From positions 1-45,123 of the forward strand of contig CACYWX010000006.1 in the NCBI GenBank assembly GCA_902778205.1: a stretch of 45,123 nt of DNA, read 5' to 3'. Both the position numbers and the translations under genes were made by a program. Under the pieces are notes generated by a model. It saw only the letters and a program-made list of their open reading frames with translations. It did no database searches and was not told the DNA's origin. Position 1 is the first letter of the stretch. The number at the start of each line of letters is the position of its first letter. Shown here in pieces: positions 34,544-41,384 of the stretch. Source of the DNA: an uncultured Ruminococcus sp. (GTDB lineage Bacteria; Bacillota; Clostridia; Oscillospirales; CAG-272).

Positions 34544-35152
34544 TTGGATAATTCGGATGAAATCCGCGCCCTGCCCGACGAACGTCTCATAGAGATGCTC
34601 CGGTCGGGGGAGGAAGCGGCGTTCGGCGTGCTGGCGGATCGCTACAGACCCATGACGGACAATGCCGTCAAGCGGTTTGAACCGTCCTTTTCCGGACTGG
34701 AGGGGGACGCTGTGTGGGGGGAAGACGATCTGAAGCAGTCGGCCGCGCTGGCTCTTTACCGGGCCGCCATGACCTACGATCCCGAAAAAAAAGGAGCGGA
34801 GGTGCGGTTCGGCCTCTACGCGAAGATCTGTGTCAACAACGCCCTGATTTCGGAGCTGCGGAAGGCAAAGACCGAAGCGGAGAGGAGAAGGCGGAGGCGG
34901 GAGCAGGAGAGAAACACGCCGAAGCGGGACGATCCTCTCGAACAGCTGATTTCCTCCGAACAGTCAAAGGCTCTGACCGGGGCCATCCGTTCCGCGCTCA
35001 CGCCGCTTGAGCGAAGCGTGTTTGACCGTTATATTACAGGTATGTCCGTTGAACAGATCGCCGGGGCGCTCGGCCGGACCAGCAAATCCGTCAGCAACGC
35101 GCTGTATCGCATGAAGGTTAAGATCAAAGGACTACTGCAGACCAAATTTTGA
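34544..35152 (+). CDS. SigH-like RNA polymerase sigma factor
   Basis: 202 residues from a TTG start with GGAG upstream. Region 2 is 'RLIEMLRSGEEAAFGVLADRYRPM' and 'EDDLKQSAALALYRAAMTYDPEKKGAEVRFGLYAKICVNNALISELRKA' in outline. Region 4 is 'LTPLERSVFDRYITGMSVEQIAGAL' with the recognition helix 'TSKSVSNALYRMKVKIKGLL'. The short region-3 gap and the 'ALYRMKxKI' end are as in SigH (sporulation transition sigma) and its relatives. With gpr and spoIIP nearby it could control early sporulation, but a general stress role is equally possible. The rare TTG start and the own strong promoter suggest translation-limited output. No anti-sigma gene is adjacent. Confidence 0.8.
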   Translation: MDNSDEIRALPDERLIEMLRSGEEAAFGVLADRYRPMTDNAVKRFEPSFSGLEGDAVWGEDDLKQSAALALYRAAMTYDPEKKGAEVRFGLYAKICVNNALISELRKAKTEAERRRRRREQERNTPKRDDPLEQLISSEQSKALTGAIRSALTPLERSVFDRYITGMSVEQIAGALGRTSKSVSNALYRMKVKIKGLLQTKF

Positions 35153-35157
35153 TTTTA

Positions 35158-35310
35158 TTTCCCGAAAGGGAACTAAAATAGCGGAAGAGCCGACCTGTGG
35201 GCGTACCCCGTGCGGTGCGCGGCAGCCGGTTTCCGTTCAATCGCCCGGATAGCTTAACTCAATAGCGTTGTTGTCAAAGGTGACGGTACGAGTCCGCGGA
35301 GGGCACAAAA
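35158..35310 (+). ncRNA. Candidate structured RNA leader before the zinc-ribbon gene
   Basis: Several stems can be drawn by hand: TTCCC-GAAA-GGGAA with a GNRA loop (35159-35172); an outer GCGGAA/TTCCGT (35181-35186 with 35231-35236) enclosing GCGTACC-CCGTGC-GGTGCGC (35201-35220); GTCA-AAGG-TGAC (35273-35284); CGG-TACGAGT-CCG (35284-35296); and GCCC with GGGC closing the second half. The second half looks tRNA-like (TAGCTTAACTCAATAGCG, GTC in an anticodon-like loop, GGTACGAGTCC) but does not form a normal acceptor or T stem, so it is not a functional tRNA. Size, branching and place resemble large Firmicute leader RNAs such as raiA; I cannot confirm the family. Confidence 0.5.
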
Positions 35311-35345
35311 TTCAAACGCCGGCAAGGCAAAGCGAGGAAAGAGAA

Positions 35346-35624
35346 ATGTTTGAGGACAAGACCTTAAAGTGTAAGGAATGCGGCAACGAATTCGTGTTCT
35401 CCGCAGGCGAGCAGGAATTCTACGCGGAAAAGGGCTTCCAGAACGAGCCCCAGAGATGCAAGGCGTGCCGTGACAAGAGAAAGAACGCGGGCCGCGAACA
35501 GAAGGAAATGTTCGACGCCGTCTGTGCGGAATGCGGCAAGCCCTGCAAGATTCCGTTCCAGCCCACCAGCGACAGACCGGTGTACTGCAGCGAATGCTTC
35601 GAGGCCAGACGGGCTCTCCGGTAA
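35346..35624 (+). CDS. Small zinc-ribbon (CxxC-x-CxxC) protein
   Basis: 92 residues with two zinc ribbons: CKECG ... CKACRDKR at the start and CAECGKPCKIPFQP ... YCSECF at the end. The second matches the CxxCx17CxxC family, often paired with a zf-trcl-type N-terminal domain. Function is unknown; a role in nucleic-acid or ribosome binding is the usual guess. GAGGAAAG lies 7 nt before ATG 35346. The gene sits directly behind the structured leader, which may control it. Charged residues are mostly Lys and Glu. Confidence 0.85.
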   Translation: MFEDKTLKCKECGNEFVFSAGEQEFYAEKGFQNEPQRCKACRDKRKNAGREQKEMFDAVCAECGKPCKIPFQPTSDRPVYCSECFEARRALR

Positions 35625-35677
35625 TCGCGAAAGCGCCTGAACAGCCAAAGGTCCGGGCATTCCAATTCACGGAAACA

Positions 35678-35708
35678 GAAAAAAGACGCGGATTCCGCGT
35701 CTTTTTTT
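35678..35708 (+). terminator. Terminator of the zinc-ribbon gene
   Basis: GACGCGG (35685-35691) and CCGCGTC (35695-35701) pair over a 3-nt loop, flanked by six A and seven T; probably bidirectional. Confidence 0.92.
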
Positions 35709-35727
35709 GTTAATTGCAAAAAATCTC

Positions 35728-35756
35728 TGTACAAACCGGGGAATGTGTGGTATAAT
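35728..35756 (+). promoter_or_regulatory. Promoter of rlmB
   Basis: TGTACA (35728-35733), 17-bp spacer, extended -10 TGGTATAAT (35748-35756), 55 nt before the ATG. Confidence 0.75.
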
Positions 35757-35810
35757 CAACATGAGTCAATATATAAAGGCGAATTTTGCTTATTCGCGGA
35801 AAGCGGCGGC

Positions 35811-36740
35811 ATGGACGACAGCAGAGACAAGTACGCAAAACCCGGCAAGGGAAACCGGAACGACCGGGCAGGAGAAGGCAGAAGGCCGGATTGGAAACCG
35901 CGGGACAGATCGGATCCGCGGCCGGGAGCCGACCGGGACAGATCCGACAGACGGGGCGCGGCCGACAGACAGACGCGGAACAAGCCCGGATTCGACCGCC
36001 GCGGGAAGCAGGAGAATCTGATCATCGGACGGAACGCCGTGGCGGAGCTGATCCGGTCCGGTGCGCCTGTGGACAGGATCTACGCTTCCGGGGTAGAGGG
36101 ATCGGTGATCCCCATCCTGGCCGAGGCGCGGGCCGCCGGCATCACCGTGATCGAAACCACGAACGAAGCGCTGGACCGCATGGCCGGGGGCGAACGTCAT
36201 CAGGGCATCGCCGCGGCGGCCGCGGAAAAGGCGTATTCCACCGTGGAGGACATACTGAAAATCGCAGAGGAGCGGGGCGAGAAGCCTCTGATCGTGGTCT
36301 GCGACGGGATCGAGGATCCGCACAATCTGGGCGCCGTGATCCGGTGCGCGGAATGTGCCGGCGCTCACGGGGTCATCATCCCCGAGCGGCGCGCCTGCGG
36401 ACTGACTCCAGCCGTGGCCAGAGCGTCCGCCGGAGCCATCATCCACATGGCGGTGGCGAAGGTCCCGAACATCGCCTCCGTCATCGAGACGCTGAAAAAG
36501 GCGGGGGTCTGGACCTTCGCGGCCGAGGCGGGCGGGACGGACTTTTTCGAGGCCGACTGGAACCTGCCCTGTGCCATCGTCATGGGCGGGGAGGACTCCG
36601 GCGTCAGCCGCCTGGTGCGCGAGCGATGCGATTTCACCGTTTCGATTCCCATGTACGGTCATGTGAATTCCCTGAATGTGTCTACGGCGGCGTCCGTTCT
36701 CCTCTGCCACGCGGCGAGGATGCAGCGGAAGGGCGGCTGA
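35811..36740 (+). CDS. rlmB: 23S rRNA 2'-O-ribose methyltransferase, RlmB-type
   Basis: 309 residues. Residues 1-65 are an Arg/Asp/Lys-rich disordered extension; the substrate-binding domain follows (IIGRNAVAELIRSGAPVDRI, about 70-150). The SpoU knot domain carries DGIEDPHNLGAVIRCAE, VMGGEDSGVSRLV and PMYGHVNSLNVSTAASVLL, the three motifs of trefoil-knot 2'-O methyltransferases. RlmB methylates G2251 of 23S rRNA in Escherichia coli. In Firmicutes it usually neighbours cysS and mrnC, which are absent here. ATG 35811 is chosen because GGAAAG lies before it; the frame is open further upstream. The next gene begins 78 nt later. Confidence 0.9.
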   Translation: MDDSRDKYAKPGKGNRNDRAGEGRRPDWKPRDRSDPRPGADRDRSDRRGAADRQTRNKPGFDRRGKQENLIIGRNAVAELIRSGAPVDRIYASGVEGSVIPILAEARAAGITVIETTNEALDRMAGGERHQGIAAAAAEKAYSTVEDILKIAEERGEKPLIVVCDGIEDPHNLGAVIRCAECAGAHGVIIPERRACGLTPAVARASAGAIIHMAVAKVPNIASVIETLKKAGVWTFAAEAGGTDFFEADWNLPCAIVMGGEDSGVSRLVRERCDFTVSIPMYGHVNSLNVSTAASVLLCHAARMQRKGG

Positions 36741-36818
36741 ACGGGACCTGATCCCGAACCGGCGAAGAAAGGAAGGACCGCGGGTCTCCCCCATCGGGAG
36801 CCGGGTCCGACAGAGGAT

Positions 36819-39800
36819 ATGGCGAAGCATAAGAATAAGAAGAACTCCCTGTTCCATTCCGGGCGCGACGAAGGAAACGAGAAGAACGGCGCGCGTCTCA
36901 CGGGGGATTCCATCGATCTGACGGCGAACCCCGGCGAGGAATCGGACAGTGATCTGGACATCAACGAGCTGTTGAGAAAGTACATGCCCGAGTACCGGGA
37001 CGAGCGGGAAGCCGACGCCCGGATTGACGAGCTGTTTTCAGCGGCAGAGGATAAGACGGAGCCTGAGCCGGAGGAATCCGGAGCGGACGAGCTGACTCTG
37101 CCCCCCGATCCAGAAGTCCTTCGGACGGCGGAGGAGACTCCCGCGGAACTGCCCCTGGATTTATCCGAGGATTTTTCCGCGGATCTCTCTTCGGTCTTTT
37201 CCGAAGATCTGACCGGGGAGACCCCGGACGAGCTGATTCCGGACGGCGCGCTTTCGTCGGACGATGTGTCCCGGGCTCAAGCCGAGGGATCGGATGATGC
37301 GTTTGACGGCGCGGATCTCTTCTCCGGATCGGAGGACGGAGCGGCTGACAAGGAGTCTAAGGAGTCGTTTGAAGATTTCATGAGCCGGATCGGTCCGGAA
37401 GAACCGGAATCCGAACCGGCGGCCGAAGAAGCTCCCGCGGCTCCCGTTCCCGAACGGGGAGGCCTTTTCTCGCGGATCCTGAAAACCACCGAGGAGGAGG
37501 CCGCCGCCGCTCCCGAAGCCGAGCCTGCGGCTGAAGCGCCGGTCAGCGGGGAGGAATCCGGGATCTTCTCGCGCATCCGCCGCACGGTGGAGGACGAGGA
37601 GAACCGCCGGGCGGAGCAGATCATGAGCGACGAGGAGCTTCTGTCCGCGCTGGATTCCGCCTTTGCGCCTCCGGCGGAGGACGGCTCCGTGGACGGGGAT
37701 TTTCAGGTTCCCGTATCGGAGGTTCCCGGCAGGTTTGCCAAGGACGACGTGATCCGGGAATACGAATTCGATCTCAGCCAGGACGGTCAGACGGCGGACA
37801 ACGGACAGGCTCCGGAAGATCCGGCCCCTGTCTTTACCGCTTCCAACACCGTGGACAGCCTGAATGACAGCGCCCGGGATCTGGATTTCGCGGACGACCG
37901 GGCGGCGGATGAGGTTCTCGGTCAGACCGGCAAGCCCGTGGGTCAGGAGATGACGGACGAGCAGGTGATGGCGCTCTTCGGCGAGGTCAAGCCTCAGAAG
38001 AAGAAGTTCTCCCTGTTCCACCGAAAGAAAAAGCCGAAGGCCGCGCTGGCGGAGGACGAATTCCTGCCCGACGACGCGGGGTACGGAAACGGGATCCCGG
38101 CGGCTCCGCAGAACGGAATGCCCGTATACCCGCAGAACGACATGGCCGGATACCCGCAGGACGGTGCGCAGATCCCCGCCGAAGGATTCGCCGACATGCC
38201 CGCGGACAACGCTGAGCCCGTACCTGCGGACTGGAACCCGGATGTCCCGGCCGACTGGAATCCGGAGGTCTCCGCGAGCTTCGACGGAAATGCGTTCGGA
38301 GGGGAGCTCCCTCAGACGGACGGATCCGGCGTACCCGCGTTTGACGCAAATGCCGCGGAGGACGATACGGACGCCCTGATCGCGGAGGCTACGGCAGCCG
38401 TGTTCGGACGGAACAGCCGCGCGGACCAGACCGTCCCCGACGCTCCGTACAACGCAGTTTCCGACGTCTCCGGTGCTGTTCCCGAAGCGGAAAACGGCGG
38501 ACAGCTGTGGGAGGATCTGCAGTACGCGGAAGAAATGGCGAAGGAAACCGGTTCGTCCGGCGATGCGTTCGACGGATTCGGGGAATTCCCGGAGAGCGGA
38601 AGCATTGATGACGAGGTGGAGGCCCTGTGGCGTCAGGCGACGGCGGGGAACGAATCCGTCGATGCCTCTTCAGCGGATCCCGTCTTTGCCGACGACGGCT
38701 TCGGAGCCGCTTCGGACAATCCCGTCCCCGCAGAGCAGACGGCCCCGGCACCCGGAACGTCCGGCGGATGGGCCCGGTTCGCGGAAAAGGCCGCACGGAC
38801 AGCAGATGCCGCGGAACCGGAGATTCCCGCGTCCGACGGAAACGCCGATCAGATGTGGGAGGACGCCGCCGCCGCACTTCAGAATGCCGCTCAGGAGCAT
38901 TCCGTGGCGGTGAGCGCGGAGATGGGAACGGAAGCGCCCGCTCCGGAACCCACCCCTGCCCGGGAACCCGGAAAGGTCCCCTTTGTGCGGCAGTCCAGAC
39001 GGTCCGCGTCCAATCTTTCCGACGAGGAACTCCTGCAGTGGGCGGCGGAGACCCTGGCGGAAAACAGCGTATCCCACGATTTCGATCCGACTCCCGCGCC
39101 CGCCGAAAAGGCGGAGGAGCCCGGGATCACCGCAGATACGGCACCGGCTGAGGCTCCCATCGCCGACGTGGGCGAGGAGATCCCCGACGTGGAGGCCTTC
39201 CGGGAGGATAATGCGGCGGAGCTGCCCCATGTGACGGCGGATTCCAGCATCCACGATCTCGAGAACTACGTCTCCTCCATGGGCAATTCCGGGACCCAGG
39301 AGCAGAGCGATCCCGGACAGGACACCCATACCTGGCAGGCTCCCGACAAGCCGTATACCGAGGAGGAATTCGATCCCACCGACATCAACCTGATGGTGGC
39401 CTTCGATCTGGATGACGGCAAGGGCGGACAGTCCGGAAAGGCCAAGGCCCTGGGCGACAAGCTGGCAAAGAGACAGCAGAATCGGGACACCACGGTGCGT
39501 CTGGACCGGCCGGAATTCGTGGACCGGACCCAGATCCCCGCCATCCGGAAGGAATACCGGAACCGCTCCCTGTCCCTCTTCATCCGGCTGGTGCTGTGCG
39601 TCGTGTTCGGCGTCCTGCTCTTCCTGTATGAAAACATCGAGCCCGTCACCAAGCTGCTGACCGGAACCGGGATGCAGTTCGGCGGCGTGCTGGATCCCAG
39701 AGTCTATCCCGCCGTATATGCCATGGTGAGCCTCCAGCTGATGCTCTTCTGCTGCCTCTGCGCCTACGAGGAGATCATTGCCGGCGTGAAGGCCGTATTC

Positions 39801-41246
39801 ACGGGCATTCCGAAGCCGGAATCCATGACCGGCCTGCTGGCTCTGGCCGGAATCCTGTACTCCGCCGTGGTGGCCCGCGTCACCGAGCCCCCGGAGGAGC
39901 CCGTGATGTTCAACTTCCTGGTAGGTCTGGCCTGCTTCATGACTCTCATGAGCGCGGTGTACCAGAACAAGCGGGAGATGATGAACTTCCGCATCGTATC
40001 CTCCAAGAAGACCAAGCACATCGTGCGGCGGCTCAGAGACGACGAATCCGAGCTGGAGGCCCGGGCCTTCGCCGAAGCCGAGGATGCCTGCGACGTCATG
40101 AAGATCGAAAAGACCGATTTCATCGACGGATTCTTCGCGCGCCTCCAGAAGCCCGACCAGACCACGGGGACCTTCATGATGTTCGTCATGGGCGCCGCGG
40201 TGCTGCTGGCGGTGGTGGTGGGCATTATCGACCGGGTGAGGGGCGGAACCTCCGCGGACGTGGCGCGGGTGATTTACGAATCCCTGCTCATGATCACGCC
40301 CATGTCGGTGTTCATCGCCTTCTCCTACCCCTTCTTCCGGGCGAACCTGACGGCGAGGGACTACGACAGCGCCATCATCGGCGAAACGTCGCTTGAGGAG
40401 TATTCCAACGCCTCCATCATCAGCTTTGACGACAAGAACGTGTTCCCGTCCCTGTCCGTCAAGGTCCAGAACGTGCGGATCTACAACAACGCCCGGATCG
40501 ACCGCGTCCTGTACTATGCATCCTCGGTGTTCGCCTGCGCGGGCGGTCCCCTGCAGGATGTGTTTGAGGACGTGACCAAGGATCTGGGGATCTCGTCCAG
40601 CGTCAAGATCTTCGAGACCGAGGACGATTTCCTGGCTACCCAGGTGGACGGCGTCAACATCATCTTCGGCGGATGCGAGAAGCTGCGGGCCCGTGGCTTC
40701 GTCATCGGAGACGAGGCCGCGGAGGACGACGTGGATCTCTCCGACGAGCTATCCATCATGTACATGTTCCGCGAGAACAAGCTGGTGGCGAAGATGTACA
40801 TCAAGTACGAGATGGATCCCGACATCGACAGCATTCTGAAGCAGTTCTCCGGCAACGGCCTCTACGCCTGCGTCCGGACCTTCGACCCCAACATCAACGA
40901 GGAAATGGTGTCGAAGAAGCTCAGCATGAAGAAGATGCCCCTCAAGATCGTACGCTACGCCAATCTGGACGAGGTAGCGACCTACGAGGCCAAGGTGGAT
41001 TCCGGGCTTGTGACCTGCGGACAGCAGAAGTCCCTCCTGCAGGTCATCGCCTACTGCGGCAAGGTGCTCCGGACCAAGAAGACCCACATCGCCCTGAGCG
41101 TTCTGGCGATTCTGGTCAGCACCGCCATCGTGACGATCCTGGAGCTGGCGGACCTTCTGCCCGGCATGAATTCCCTTATCCTGACCCTGTATCAGCTGGC
41201 GTGGCTGATCCCCACTGTCATCACCTCCCGCGTGTTCATCCGGTAA
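36819..41246 (+). CDS. Giant P-type ATPase-like membrane pseudoenzyme with acidic disordered arm
   Basis: 1475 residues. Residues 1-900 are low-complexity, acidic and rich in Pro, Ala, Asp and Glu, with repeated short helices: LFSRILKTTEEE (about 215) and IFSRIRRTVEDEE (about 248), and SDEELL motifs. From about 915 come four membrane helices, a 70-residue loop, two more helices ('LLMITPMSVFIAFSYPFFRA'), a 250-residue cytosolic domain and two final helices: the 4+2+2 order of P1B ATPases. At the place of DKTGT stands SFDDKNVFPS with Asp1205-Lys1206, preceded by 'IIGETSLEEYSNASII', like the usual 'LERLAxxDTVVFDKTGT' lead-in. The TGD motif position reads RTFDPN. No TGES is seen. The Asp survives but the loops do not, so ion pumping is unlikely. 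A scaffold or sensor role is an inference. Confidence 0.65.
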   Translation: MAKHKNKKNSLFHSGRDEGNEKNGARLTGDSIDLTANPGEESDSDLDINELLRKYMPEYRDEREADARIDELFSAAEDKTEPEPEESGADELTLPPDPEVLRTAEETPAELPLDLSEDFSADLSSVFSEDLTGETPDELIPDGALSSDDVSRAQAEGSDDAFDGADLFSGSEDGAADKESKESFEDFMSRIGPEEPESEPAAEEAPAAPVPERGGLFSRILKTTEEEAAAAPEAEPAAEAPVSGEESGIFSRIRRTVEDEENRRAEQIMSDEELLSALDSAFAPPAEDGSVDGDFQVPVSEVPGRFAKDDVIREYEFDLSQDGQTADNGQAPEDPAPVFTASNTVDSLNDSARDLDFADDRAADEVLGQTGKPVGQEMTDEQVMALFGEVKPQKKKFSLFHRKKKPKAALAEDEFLPDDAGYGNGIPAAPQNGMPVYPQNDMAGYPQDGAQIPAEGFADMPADNAEPVPADWNPDVPADWNPEVSASFDGNAFGGELPQTDGSGVPAFDANAAEDDTDALIAEATAAVFGRNSRADQTVPDAPYNAVSDVSGAVPEAENGGQLWEDLQYAEEMAKETGSSGDAFDGFGEFPESGSIDDEVEALWRQATAGNESVDASSADPVFADDGFGAASDNPVPAEQTAPAPGTSGGWARFAEKAARTADAAEPEIPASDGNADQMWEDAAAALQNAAQEHSVAVSAEMGTEAPAPEPTPAREPGKVPFVRQSRRSASNLSDEELLQWAAETLAENSVSHDFDPTPAPAEKAEEPGITADTAPAEAPIADVGEEIPDVEAFREDNAAELPHVTADSSIHDLENYVSSMGNSGTQEQSDPGQDTHTWQAPDKPYTEEEFDPTDINLMVAFDLDDGKGGQSGKAKALGDKLAKRQQNRDTTVRLDRPEFVDRTQIPAIRKEYRNRSLSLFIRLVLCVVFGVLLFLYENIEPVTKLLTGTGMQFGGVLDPRVYPAVYAMVSLQLMLFCCLCAYEEIIAGVKAVFTGIPKPESMTGLLALAGILYSAVVARVTEPPEEPVMFNFLVGLACFMTLMSAVYQNKREMMNFRIVSSKKTKHIVRRLRDDESELEARAFAEAEDACDVMKIEKTDFIDGFFARLQKPDQTTGTFMMFVMGAAVLLAVVVGIIDRVRGGTSADVARVIYESLLMITPMSVFIAFSYPFFRANLTARDYDSAIIGETSLEEYSNASIISFDDKNVFPSLSVKVQNVRIYNNARIDRVLYYASSVFACAGGPLQDVFEDVTKDLGISSSVKIFETEDDFLATQVDGVNIIFGGCEKLRARGFVIGDEAAEDDVDLSDELSIMYMFRENKLVAKMYIKYEMDPDIDSILKQFSGNGLYACVRTFDPNINEEMVSKKLSMKKMPLKIVRYANLDEVATYEAKVDSGLVTCGQQKSLLQVIAYCGKVLRTKKTHIALSVLAILVSTAIVTILELADLLPGMNSLILTLYQLAWLIPTVITSRVFIR

Positions 41247-41270
41247 TACGCGGCGTAAATCCGAACCCTG

Positions 41271-41311
41271 CCCCCGATCCTTGCACGATCACGCACGGAC
41301 CGGGGGTTTTT
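41271..41311 (+). terminator. Terminator of the P-type ATPase-like gene
   Basis: CCCCCGATCC (41271-41280) faces GGACCGGGGG (41297-41306) with one mismatch, followed by TTTTT. Confidence 0.85.
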
Positions 41312-41322
41312 CGCGCTCTTCC

Positions 41323-41351
41323 TTGACACCGGCGCGGAATTCGGGTATAAT
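41323..41351 (+). promoter_or_regulatory. Promoter of the TIGR03960 gene
   Basis: TTGACA (41323-41328), 17-bp spacer, TATAAT (41346-41351): consensus. Confidence 0.9.
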
Positions 41352-41384
41352 ACAAGGAGATTGCTTTGACGAACGAGGTGCGCT

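Noticed and set aside
35243..35308. Possible tRNA-Asp (GTC) inside the structured leader.
   Set aside because: Acceptor stem pairs only four positions and the T stem and anticodon stem have mismatches; not a functional tRNA.
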